This document shows positions 30,920-38,830 of a DNA stretch of 64,000 nt, in pieces. Positions within the stretch are counted from its first letter, which is position 1; each line of letters begins with the position of its first letter. A model generated the notes under the pieces. That model had not been told where the DNA came from, searched no databases, and saw only the letters and a program-made list of their open reading frames with translations. Position numbers and translations under genes: made by a program. The stretch comes from Spirilliplanes yamanashiensis (GTDB taxonomy: Bacteria > Actinomycetota > Actinomycetes > Mycobacteriales > Micromonosporaceae): assembly GCF_016863475.1 (NCBI RefSeq), contig NZ_BOOY01000029.1:62001-126000 (forward strand). The letters are read 5' to 3'.

Positions 30920-31738
30920 ATGAGGACGACTTCTGTGCGGATGCGGGTGCGGGTGCGGGGGCGCGCCGGGCGGTCCGGGTGGCCGGCGCCGTGGCTGTGG
31001 CGGTTCCTGTTGTGGCTGGCGCGGCCGGTGGCCGGGGTGGTGGCGCGGCTGCGCGTGGTGGGTGACGTGCCGGAGCAGTTGCGGGGCGGGCCGCTGATCC
31101 TGGCGGCAAACCACGTCAGCCCCGTCGACCCGGTGATCATGACGGCGGTGTGCGGGCGGCGGCGGGTGCCGGCCCGGTTCATGGCGACGGGCGGGTTGTT
31201 CCGGGCGCCGGTGGTGGGCTGGGTGATGCGCACGGCCGGGCACATCCGGGTGGACCGGCGGTCGGCGGAGGTGGCGAACGCGCTGCCGGCGGCGGCGCAG
31301 GCGCTGCGGGAGTCGTCGGTGGTGCTGGTGTACCCGGAGGGCCGCATCGGCCTGGACCCGTGGATGTGGCCGGAGCGCGGCAAGACGGGCACGGCGCGGC
31401 TGGCGTTGACCACGGGTGCCCCGGTGGTGCCGGTGGCGCAGTGGGGCGCGCACGAGGTGCTGCCGTACACGGCGCCGCGCGGGCTGGCGAGTGCGCTGGC
31501 ACGGGCGGTGTGGCGCCGTCCCGTGGTGCGGGTGCGGTTCGGTGCGCCGGTGGACCTGTCCGGTCTGGACCCGGCGGTGCCGGGTGACGCGGTGCGGGCG
31601 ACGGAGCGGATCATGGCGGCGATCGCGGAGACGCTGGCGCCGTTGCGCCCGGACGAGCCGGAGCTGCCCCGGTACGTGGACGTGACGCGCCCGCCGGACG
31701 AGTCGCGGGTCCGGCGCCCGGCTCCCCCGGTCGCCTGA
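30920..31738 (+). CDS. 1-acyl-sn-glycerol-3-phosphate acyltransferase (PlsC family)
   Basis: The 272-residue membrane-associated acyltransferase contains the catalytic block NHVSPVDPVIM (NHxxxxD, about residues 63-73). It continues with RFMATGGLFRAPVVGWVM, HIRVDRRS and YPEGRIGLDPWMWP (EGxxS-like block III). ALTTGAPVVPVAQWGAHEVLP (block IV) completes the set. It probably acylates lysophosphatidate or a related lipid. The N-terminal 30 residues are Arg-rich, so a start at ATG 30941 is also possible. Confidence 0.88.
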   Translation: MRTTSVRMRVRVRGRAGRSGWPAPWLWRFLLWLARPVAGVVARLRVVGDVPEQLRGGPLILAANHVSPVDPVIMTAVCGRRRVPARFMATGGLFRAPVVGWVMRTAGHIRVDRRSAEVANALPAAAQALRESSVVLVYPEGRIGLDPWMWPERGKTGTARLALTTGAPVVPVAQWGAHEVLPYTAPRGLASALARAVWRRPVVRVRFGAPVDLSGLDPAVPGDAVRATERIMAAIAETLAPLRPDEPELPRYVDVTRPPDESRVRRPAPPVA

Positions 31739-31759
31739 CGCGCGCCTGACCGGGCCGGG

Positions 31760-32686
31760 TCAGGCCGGCAGGTACGTGGTCCGGATCAGGTGCAGCAGTT
31801 CCGGCAGGTGCTCGGGCGGGTCGTCGCGCCACCAGGCGAGCAGGACCGGGATGGGCGGGGTGTCGCGGACGGTGCGGTAGGCGACGCCGGGGCGCGGGTT
31901 CTGGTTGGCGGTGGCCTCGGCGGTGAGGCCGACGGCCTGGCCGGCGGCGATGAGGGTGAGCCACTCGTCGAGGCCGCGGGTGTGCCGGGTGGTCGGGGCG
32001 GCGTCGGCGGGCCACAGGCCGGGGGTGGTGGTGCCGGTGCGGAAGTCGATGGCGACGGTGTAGCGGGCCAGGTCGGCGAGGGTCACGCTGCGGCGGCGGG
32101 CGAGCGGGTTGTCGGTGGCGACGGCGGCGCGGCGGGCCTCGTGCCCGACGACGGCGGTGGCCAGCCGCGGGTCGAGCCCCGGCTGCCGCCAAGAGTCGGT
32201 GCGAGTGCCGGTGCGAGGGTCGGGGCGGGGGTCCGGGTCGGGGGTGTCCAGCGGGCGGCGCAGCACGGCGACGTCGGCGCTGCCGTCGGCCAGGCCCGCG
32301 GTCGGGGTGGCGGACTGGACGAAGACCAGCGGGACGCCCGGGTGGGCGGCCGCCCAGCGGCGCTGCACCGGGCGGGTGTGCTTGCCCAGGGCCGCCCAGT
32401 GGTAGCCGACGCGCAGTTCGGGGCGGGGTGCGGCGGTGAGCCGGTGCAGGTGGGCGACGTCGTCGAGGATGCGCCGGGCGGTGGTGACGGCCCGGTGGCC
32501 GAGGGCGGTCAGGGCGACGTGGCGGGTGGTGCGGTCGACGAGGCGGGCGCCGAGGGTGGTCTCCAGGGCGGCGACGGTGCGGGACACGGCGGCCTGGCTC
32601 ACACCGAGCACGGCGGCGGCCTCGGTGAAGGTGCCGGTGTCGGCGACCGCGACGAGGGTGCGGAGCTGGCGCAGCTGCACATCCAT
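31760..32686 (-). CDS. LysR-family transcriptional regulator
   Basis: The 308-residue protein has the LysR winged helix at residues 1-60 (MDVQLRQLRTLVAVADTGTF, then VSQAAVSRTVAALETTLGARLVDR) and a periplasmic-binding-like effector domain. ATG 32686 is 6 nt after TACGCT (32698-32693, minus strand), suggesting a leaderless message. It is divergent from an EamA exporter gene with a 69-bp intergenic region, the usual pairing of a LysR activator with its target. Two GCGTAT repeats 20 nt apart in that region are candidate binding sites. Confidence 0.9.
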   Translation of the reverse strand: MDVQLRQLRTLVAVADTGTFTEAAAVLGVSQAAVSRTVAALETTLGARLVDRTTRHVALTALGHRAVTTARRILDDVAHLHRLTAAPRPELRVGYHWAALGKHTRPVQRRWAAAHPGVPLVFVQSATPTAGLADGSADVAVLRRPLDTPDPDPRPDPRTGTRTDSWRQPGLDPRLATAVVGHEARRAAVATDNPLARRRSVTLADLARYTVAIDFRTGTTTPGLWPADAAPTTRHTRGLDEWLTLIAAGQAVGLTAEATANQNPRPGVAYRTVRDTPPIPVLLAWWRDDPPEHLPELLHLIRTTYLPA

Positions 32687-32693
32687 GCGTGCA

Positions 32694-32719
32694 GCGTATA
32701 AGTGGGGCGGGCCGCGTAT
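32694..32719. promoter_or_regulatory. GCGTAT direct repeats between lysR and the EamA gene
   Basis: GCGTAT occurs at 32694-32699 and 32714-32719, 20 nt apart (two helical turns), within the divergent promoter. They are possible LysR contact sites. Confidence 0.35.
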
Positions 32720-32755
32720 TTCCGTGCCGGGGTGGCGGGGCCGAACACTGGCGGC

Positions 32756-33640
32756 ATGAGGGAGCGGTCCCTGCTCGGCGGGGTGGCGACGATGCTGGCC
32801 AGCGGCGCCAGCAACCAGGTGGGTGCGGCGGTGGGCGCGCACGCGTTCGCGGCGATCGGCCCGGCCGGGGTGGTGGCGGTGCGGCAGTTCGTGGCCGCCG
32901 CGGTGCTGCTGCCGGTGGCGCGGCCGGACCTGCGCCGGTTCACGTGGGCGCAGTGGTGGCCGACGCTGCTGCTCGGGGTGGTGTTCGCGACGATGAACCT
33001 GAGCCTGTACTGGGCGGTGGACCGCATCGGGCTGGCGCTGGCGGTGACGCTGGAGTTCCTGGGCCCCCTGGCGGTGGCGCTGGCGGCGTCGCGGTCGCGG
33101 CTCGACCTGCTGTGCGCGGCGGGGGCGTGCGCCGGGGTGTACGTGCTGGTGCTGCCGGGCCCGTCGAGCGACTGGGCGGGGGTGGCGTCGGGGGTGCTGG
33201 CGGGCGGCTGCTGGGCGGCGTACATCGTGCTGAACCGGCTGGTCGGGGCGCGGCTGCCGGGGTTGCAGGCGCCGGCGGCGGCGACGGCGGTGTCGGCGCT
33301 GCTGTACACGCCGGTGGCGGTGGTGCTGCTGGCGCAGGGCCGGCTGGGCGGGGCGGCGCTGGGCTACGCGGTGGCGGCCGGGGTGCTCAGCTCGGTGGTG
33401 CCGTACGCGGCGGACCTGGTGGCGTTGCGGTGGGTGCCGCCGCGGCTGTTCGGGGTGTTCATGAGCGTGCACCCGGTGCTGGCGGCGGTGGCGGGCCTGG
33501 TGGTGCTGGGTCAGGTGCTGGCCGCCCACGAGTGGGCGGGCATCGCGATCGTGGTGACGGTGAACGCGGTGACGGTGGCGGCGGCGTCCCGCCCGGCGAA
33601 GGCCGCACCCGCGCCGGCACCGGCCCCGGTCAACGCCTGA
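32756..33640 (+). CDS. EamA/DMT-family exporter (RhtA-like)
   Basis: The 294-residue protein has ten hydrophobic segments and the DMT repeat signatures, including TMNLSLYWAVDRIGLALAVTLEFLGPLAVAL and PYAADLVALRWVPPRLFGVFMSVHPVLAAVAGLVVLGQ. RhtA-type members export threonine, homoserine or other amino acids. ATG 32756 removes a non-hydrophobic upstream extension. It is divergent from its presumed LysR regulator. Confidence 0.88.
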   Translation: MRERSLLGGVATMLASGASNQVGAAVGAHAFAAIGPAGVVAVRQFVAAAVLLPVARPDLRRFTWAQWWPTLLLGVVFATMNLSLYWAVDRIGLALAVTLEFLGPLAVALAASRSRLDLLCAAGACAGVYVLVLPGPSSDWAGVASGVLAGGCWAAYIVLNRLVGARLPGLQAPAAATAVSALLYTPVAVVLLAQGRLGGAALGYAVAAGVLSSVVPYAADLVALRWVPPRLFGVFMSVHPVLAAVAGLVVLGQVLAAHEWAGIAIVVTVNAVTVAAASRPAKAAPAPAPAPVNA

Positions 33641-33646
33641 ACCACC

Positions 33647-33775
33647 CGTCGGCGAACGCCTGAGCCCGCCGCAAGCGGGCACGCCATCCGCCGGCGAACG
33701 CCTGAGCCGCCCGCGAGCGGGTGCCGCCATCCGCCGGCGAAACGCCTGAGCCGCCCGCAGGCGAACTCCGTCACC
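33647..33775 (+). repeat. Three tandem copies of a 42-44-bp hairpin-containing unit
   Basis: Units start at about 33647, 33689 and 33732. Each begins CGCCGGCGAACGCCTGAGCC (one base different in copies 1 and 3), followed by CCGCNNGCGGG, which can fold. The third copy decays after about 30 bp. They follow the EamA stop, and the first unit echoes the last codons of that gene. Confidence 0.7.
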
Positions 33776-33781
33776 CGCCGG

Positions 33782-34077
33782 TCAGGCGGTGGGCAGCACA
33801 GTCGTGGCGGCCTGGGCGACGATCTGCTGCAGCGCGGCGACGTGCCGGTGGAACGCCTCGTAGCGGGCCCGGCTGAGCCGCACGGTGGTGCGGGGGCGTT
33901 TGCCGACGAAGCCCTTGCGGATGTCGACGTAGCCGGCCTCGTCGAGGGTGGTGAGCCCCGGCCGGTGACCACGCAGGCGGCGATCCCGGCGACGAAGACG
34001 GCGGTGAACCCGACGACGAGGTCGCGGACCTGGGCGAGGGCGTGGGCGGCGTCCTGCGGGGAGACGGGGGTGGTCAT
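33782..34077 (-). pseudogene. Broken fusion: start of a membrane protein joined out of frame to the end of a winged-helix regulator
   Basis: From ATG 34077 the frame reads MTTPVSPQDAAHALAQVRD and a hydrophobic segment ending CVVTGR (about 40 residues). At about 33958 a different frame takes over: GLTTLDEAGYVDIRKGFVGK and RPRTTVRLSRARYEAFHRHV, to a TGA at 33782. The second part is the wing and C-terminal helix typical of HTH_27/ArsR-like regulators. Its recognition helix is missing. The first part looks like the N-terminus of the membrane protein often encoded beside such regulators. A deletion that fused the two genes is the simplest explanation. Confidence 0.6.
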
Positions 34078-34103
34078 CGGCGGGCTGTCCTCCCGGAGGT
34101 TGC

Positions 34104-34634
34104 TCAGGGGGACGGGCGGCGTTGCCGCAGGTACGCCAGCACCGCCTCGCGGGTGGTGCGCACCCCGAGCAGGGCGCGGGCCTCGGCGATGCGCCGGTTC
34201 GCGGTGCGCAGCGACAGGAATTCCGCCGCGGCCGCCGCCGCGATGGTGTCGCCGGCGGCGAGGCGTTCGAGCAGGGCCCGCTGCTCCGGCACCAGCCGGG
34301 CCACCGGGTCGTCGGCGGTGTCGCCGCCGCCGGTCTCCACCGGGCCCAGCCTGCGCAGGTCGTCGAGCAGGGCCCGGCCGACCACGCCGTCCAGGTCGGC
34401 CACCGCCACCACCCCGGCGCCGCGGGCCGCGGCCAGCACCGCCAGCTGGACGGTGTCCAGGTCGGCCACCCGCCCGTACAGGACCAGCTTGGCGCCGGTG
34501 ACGTCCCACGCCGGGTCGGGCAGCGCGAAGCCCTCCCGGGTGTGCCAGCCGTCGCGCACCAGCGCCCGCAGCACCGCCGACGCCTCGGCGGTGCCGGGCA
34601 CCACGTGCCGGGGGGCGTCCGGCAGCCGGGTCAC
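34104..34634 (-). CDS. Small LuxR-type HTH protein
   Basis: The 176-residue protein overlaps the LAL regulator gene by GTGA. Its N-terminal half (DLDTVQLAVLAAARGAGVVAV, then LDGVVGRALLDDL) looks like a degenerate receiver-like domain without the phospho-Asp pattern. The C-terminus has a LuxR-like HTH (LVPEQRALLERLAAGDTIAAAAAAEFLSLRTANRRIAEARALLGV) followed by TTREAVLAYLRQR. It probably works with the LAL protein encoded just upstream, on the dynamin locus or another target. Confidence 0.75.
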   Translation of the reverse strand: MTRLPDAPRHVVPGTAEASAVLRALVRDGWHTREGFALPDPAWDVTGAKLVLYGRVADLDTVQLAVLAAARGAGVVAVADLDGVVGRALLDDLRRLGPVETGGGDTADDPVARLVPEQRALLERLAAGDTIAAAAAAEFLSLRTANRRIAEARALLGVRTTREAVLAYLRQRRPSP

Positions 34635-37099
34635 GGCCGCACCACCAGAGGAAGCGCCGCGCGGGCGGCGGCCTCGGTGCGGGTGCGGGCGCCCAGCTTG
34701 CGCATGCCCGCCCGGATGTGGGTCTCGACGGTCTCGGTGGACACCCCGAGCTGCCCGGCGATGCGCCGGGTCGGGTTGCCCTGCGCCACCAGCGCCAGGA
34801 CCTCGTGTTCCCGGTCGGTCAGCGACATCCCGTCGGTGCGGGCGCCGCGCACGTCGCGGTGCACCCGGTGCCGGCGCAGCGCCCGCCGGGCCCGGCCGGC
34901 GAGCACGACCAGCCCGGCGGTCTCGGCGAGCGACTCGGCGGCGGTCAGGGCGGCGACGGCGGCCGCCGGGTCGGCCTGGTGGTCGCCCTCGGCGAGCAGG
35001 CAGCGCACCTGTTCGCGGCGGGCGGTGCCCGGCCAGGCGTGCGCGGCGGCGGCGAACCCGGAACCTGTGCGCCAGGCGTGCAGGGTGAGCCGCACCGGTT
35101 CCGGGCCGTCCGGCGCGGTGACCGGGTGGGCGGGGGCGGGGGCGCCGTCGTGCTGGGCCCACCGGGCGGTGATGTGCAGCAGCCCGGCCAGCAGACCGGA
35201 TGCGGTGGATGTGGCGGTGGGTGGGGTGCCGGCCTGGGCGGGTTGGCCGTCGAGCCAGGCGGCCTCGCGGGCCACCCACGCCACGGCGGGCGCGGCCGGG
35301 TCCGCGGCAGCGAGCCGGGCCCGGGCGGCGGTGAGCTGGCCGGTGTCGGCCTCGACCAGGGCGGCCGCGGCGGCGGTGTGGGCGCGGGCGTCGCCCGGCA
35401 GGGACCGGTCGGCCAGGTCGGCGGCGCGGCGCAGCACCTCGTCGAGCGGGGCGCCGGCGTGCAGGGCGTCGCAGAACAGCGCCGCCGCCGCGAACCGGGT
35501 CTGCCACGCGTACGCCAGGTCGGCGGCGCACGCCGCGGCGGCCGCGCGGGCGGCGCCGGCGGCGTCGGTGAGCCGGCCGTCGGTGATCAGGTGGGTGACC
35601 AGCAGCCACGCCGACCAGCGCACCGCCAGGGCGTCGCCGGCAACGGCTTGCAGGTCGTGTTCCCAGCCGGGGGCGCGGCGGGCGGCGCGCACCGCGGCCA
35701 GGGCGGCGGCCAGCCCGGGCGGCACGTCGGCGCGGTGCCGGGCCTCGACAGCGGCGGCGCGGGCGGTCGCGGCGGGCGGGTCGGTGTGCAGGTCGCACAG
35801 CAGCAGCACCCGGTCGCGGGCGGCCACCACCGCGGGCGGGGCGGCGTCCGGGACGGGCTGGACGGCGGCGCGGGCCCCGGCCACGTCGCCGGCCTGCAGC
35901 AGCGCCTCCCCGCGCACGGTGTCGGCCTCGACGCCGAGCACCCCGAGGGTGCCGGGGGCGGTGACCGCGCGGGCGGCGGCGCCGGGCCGGCCGGCGGCCA
36001 GGGCGGCGGCGGCCGCGGCGAGCCGCACCTCGACGGTGGCGGGGGTGCCGGGCAGGTCGCAGGCCAGCAGCAGCGCGTCGGCGCGTTCCCCGCCGGTGGC
36101 GGCGGCCGCGGCGGCGGTCATGGCCGCGGCGTACGCGGCGGCGGTGTCGCCGGCGGCGGCGTGGTGCCGGGCGGCCTCGGCCGGCGGCAGCAGCGGGGCG
36201 AGGCGCGCGTGCAGGGCGCGGCGGGCGTCGGAGTCGAGGATGCGGGCGGCCACCTCGGCGATGTACCCGGAGGTGGGGGTGAGCAGTCCGGCCGCGTCGA
36301 TCGCGGCCAGGCCGGCGTCGACGAGCGACGCGCCGCCGCCCAGCGCGGCCGCCGGGGCGGGGCGGCCGAGCAGGCCGAGCGCGGCCAGGGCGGTGCGGGC
36401 GGGCCGGTCCAGATCGGCCAGGGACACCGCGACGGCCCGGGCCACGTCGTCGCCGTCACCGGTGTCACCGGTGTCACCGGTTCCCGCGAAGCCGTCGAGG
36501 GTGGTGGCCGGGCCGTGGGTGGCGGCGTGCCGGGCCAGGGCCAGCACGGCGGCGGGCAGCCCGCCGGCGCGGGCCACCACGGCGGCGACCGCGGCGTCGG
36601 GCAGCCGCGGGGCGGTGGCGCGGACCAGGTCGGCGGCGGCCGCGCCGGACAGCGGCGGCACCGCCGCCCACAGCGCGGCGGCCGGGCGCAGCGCGTCGAC
36701 CAGCGGTTGCCGGTGCGGGGTGCGCACCGCGGCCAGGATCCGGCAGTGCGCGGCCAGCAGCGGCAGCGCCGCCAGGGTGTCGGCGTCGGCCAGGTGCAGG
36801 TCGTCGACGACGAGCAGGCCGCCGCGCACCCGGGACCGCACCGCCTCGGCCAGCAGCGGCGGGTCACCGGCGGGCAGCCGGGCCCGCACCGCCCGCGCCA
36901 GCGCCACCGCCGGCACCCCGCGCAGCGCGGCCAGGCCACCACCGGCGAACACCGGCCCCGGGAACGCTCCCGCGGTGTCGCGCAGCAGGGTGCTGCGCCC
37001 GCAGCCGGGCGGCCCGGCGACCACCACCAGGCCGGGGCCGCGCAGCAACGGCAGCAGGGCCGGCGCCGTCGCCGGCGGACCGTACGGGCCGGTCGGCAC
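34631..37099 (-). CDS. LAL-type (large ATP-binding LuxR) transcriptional regulator
   Basis: The 822-residue protein starts GTG 37099, with GGAGG six nt upstream. It has a Walker A in VAGPPGCGRSTLL (about residues 27-39) and Walker B in LLVVDDLHLAD (about 101-111). A long Ala-rich TPR-like middle follows. The C-terminal LuxR HTH is LTDREHEVLALVAQGNPTRRIAGQLGVSTETVETHIRAGMRKLG. This is the MalT/LAL architecture, although the 822 residues are near the short end for the class. It is divergent from the dynamin operon across 195 bp. The GDTGDTGD stretch near residue 210 comes from a tandem ACCGGTGTC repeat. Confidence 0.87.
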   Translation of the reverse strand: MPTGPYGPPATAPALLPLLRGPGLVVVAGPPGCGRSTLLRDTAGAFPGPVFAGGGLAALRGVPAVALARAVRARLPAGDPPLLAEAVRSRVRGGLLVVDDLHLADADTLAALPLLAAHCRILAAVRTPHRQPLVDALRPAAALWAAVPPLSGAAAADLVRATAPRLPDAAVAAVVARAGGLPAAVLALARHAATHGPATTLDGFAGTGDTGDTGDGDDVARAVAVSLADLDRPARTALAALGLLGRPAPAAALGGGASLVDAGLAAIDAAGLLTPTSGYIAEVAARILDSDARRALHARLAPLLPPAEAARHHAAAGDTAAAYAAAMTAAAAAATGGERADALLLACDLPGTPATVEVRLAAAAAALAAGRPGAAARAVTAPGTLGVLGVEADTVRGEALLQAGDVAGARAAVQPVPDAAPPAVVAARDRVLLLCDLHTDPPAATARAAAVEARHRADVPPGLAAALAAVRAARRAPGWEHDLQAVAGDALAVRWSAWLLVTHLITDGRLTDAAGAARAAAAACAADLAYAWQTRFAAAALFCDALHAGAPLDEVLRRAADLADRSLPGDARAHTAAAAALVEADTGQLTAARARLAAADPAAPAVAWVAREAAWLDGQPAQAGTPPTATSTASGLLAGLLHITARWAQHDGAPAPAHPVTAPDGPEPVRLTLHAWRTGSGFAAAAHAWPGTARREQVRCLLAEGDHQADPAAAVAALTAAESLAETAGLVVLAGRARRALRRHRVHRDVRGARTDGMSLTDREHEVLALVAQGNPTRRIAGQLGVSTETVETHIRAGMRKLGARTRTEAAARAALPLVVRP

Positions 37100-37294
37100 C
37101 GCGGACCTCCTCCCCCGTCGCCTGTCACGGTGCCGCCCGCCGGGTGCGGTGGCACGAACCTGGGATCCTGCGCCGACGAGTTGTTCGTAGGGTGGGTGGC
37201 ACGGCAGGCGGCCCCGCCCTGCCCGTGGGGACCGGGAGAGGACGTCCGTCGTGGTCATGCCATTGTCGCCGACAGCACGCGTGGCAGGCGAGTC

Positions 37295-38830
37295 GTGACG
37301 GCGGGACCCCTGTCCGCGCAGGTCGCCCAGCTGTGTGACGCGGCCGCCGCCGCGGCCGGCCCGCAGGCCGCCGAGCAGGTACGACACGTGCGGCGCCGCC
37401 TCGACGAACCGCTGCGGGTGGCCATCGCCGGTCGCCTGAAAGCCGGAAAGTCGACACTGGTGAACGCGGTCGTCGGCCGGCGCATCGCCCCCACCGAGGC
37501 CGGCGAGTGCACCCGGGTGGTGACCGTGTTCCGGTACGGCACCGCCGACCGGGTCGACGTGGTGCGCCGCGACGGCACCCGCACCAGCCTGCCGCTGGAC
37601 GCCGACGGGATGGTGCCGCAGCGCCTCGGGGTCCCGCCGGCGCAGGTCGCGCACGTCGACGTGCACGTCACCAGCGACCGGCTGCGCGACCTCACCGTGG
37701 TCGACACCCCCGGGCTGTCGTCCACCAGCACCGCCGTCAGCGACCGCGCCCGCGCCGTGCTGGGCGCCGCCACAGCTCAGGCGACCGGCCAGGCCACCGG
37801 GGCGCCGTTCGACGACGGCATCGACGACGACTCCGCCGCCGCGGTCAGCGGCGCCGAGGCCGTCGTGTACGTGTTCAGCCAGGGGGTGCGCGCCGACGAC
37901 GTGCAGGCCCTGGAGGCGTTCCGGGCGGCGTCGGCGCGGCTGGCCAGCAACCCGCTCAACGCCCTCGGCGTGCTCAGCAAGGTCGACACCCTGGTGCCGG
38001 GCGCCGCCGACCCGTGGCCGGTGGCCGGGCCGCTCGCCGCCGACCAGGCGCAGGTGCTGCGCCGCAGCGTCTCCGACGTGGTGCCGGTCGTGGGGCTGCT
38101 CGCCGAGACCGCCGAGGCGGGCCGGCTCACCGCCGCCGACGTGGAGGCGCTGCGCGCCATCGCCGAGCTGCCCGCCGCGCAGCAGCTGCTGATGCTCAGC
38201 TCCGTCGACCTGTTCACCGGCCGCGCCGCCCCCGTCGCCACCGACCGCCGGCGCCGGCTGGTGGAACTGCTCGGCCTGTACGGGGCCGGGTTCGCCCTCG
38301 CCCAGCTTGCCGCGCAGCCCCGCCTGGCCAGCGGCGACCTGGTGCGGCTGCTGTGCCAGGTGTCCGGGCTGCCCCGGCTGCGCCAGACCCTCGACGAGCA
38401 GGTCCGGTGGCGGTCCGACGCCATCAAGGCCGGGTGGGCGCTGTCGGCGCTGGAACGCCTCGCCGGGCACGCCGCCGACCCCGCCGACCGGGAACTGCTG
38501 CGCGACGCCATCGAACGGCTGCTGCGCGAACCCGCCTACCACCGGCTGCGGGTGCTGGAGGCGGCGCAGCAGGTCGCCACCGGGGCGGTGCCGCTGCCCG
38601 AGCCGATGCGCCACGAACTGACCCGGCTGGCCACCCTGCAGGACCCTGCGGCGATCCTGCAGCTGCCGCAGGCCCCGCCGTGGGCGCTCGCCGACGCCGC
38701 CGTGCAGGCCGCCACCCGGTGGCGGGTGTACGCCGTCGGCGGCGCCAGCCCCGCCCAGGCCCGCGTCGCGCACGTCGTGCACCGCGGGTTCCACCTGCTG
38801 TCGCAGAACCTGCGGGCGGCGGTGTCATGA
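37295..38830 (+). CDS. Dynamin-like GTPase (first of tandem pair)
   Basis: The 511-residue protein has a P-loop in AGRLKAGKSTLVNAVVG (about residues 44-60), the switch Thr region ECTRVVTVFRYG, DTPGLSS (about 136-142) and SKVDTL (about 228, the N/TKxD guanine motif with Ser in first position). A helical stalk region without clear membrane helices follows. The start GTG 37295 is the best available in frame. It overlaps the second GTPase gene by ATGA. In Streptomyces a comparable pair (DynA/DynB) stabilises sporulation septa and in mycobacteria IniA/IniC is related, so a membrane-remodelling role is likely. Confidence 0.87.
   Translation: MTAGPLSAQVAQLCDAAAAAAGPQAAEQVRHVRRRLDEPLRVAIAGRLKAGKSTLVNAVVGRRIAPTEAGECTRVVTVFRYGTADRVDVVRRDGTRTSLPLDADGMVPQRLGVPPAQVAHVDVHVTSDRLRDLTVVDTPGLSSTSTAVSDRARAVLGAATAQATGQATGAPFDDGIDDDSAAAVSGAEAVVYVFSQGVRADDVQALEAFRAASARLASNPLNALGVLSKVDTLVPGAADPWPVAGPLAADQAQVLRRSVSDVVPVVGLLAETAEAGRLTAADVEALRAIAELPAAQQLLMLSSVDLFTGRAAPVATDRRRRLVELLGLYGAGFALAQLAAQPRLASGDLVRLLCQVSGLPRLRQTLDEQVRWRSDAIKAGWALSALERLAGHAADPADRELLRDAIERLLREPAYHRLRVLEAAQQVATGAVPLPEPMRHELTRLATLQDPAAILQLPQAPPWALADAAVQAATRWRVYAVGGASPAQARVAHVVHRGFHLLSQNLRAAVS

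Noticed and set aside
34718-37300. 1370-codon plus-strand frame through the LAL regulator
   Set aside because: Only the last 511 codons (from 37295) carry dynamin motifs; the rest is antisense to the LAL gene and Gly-rich.
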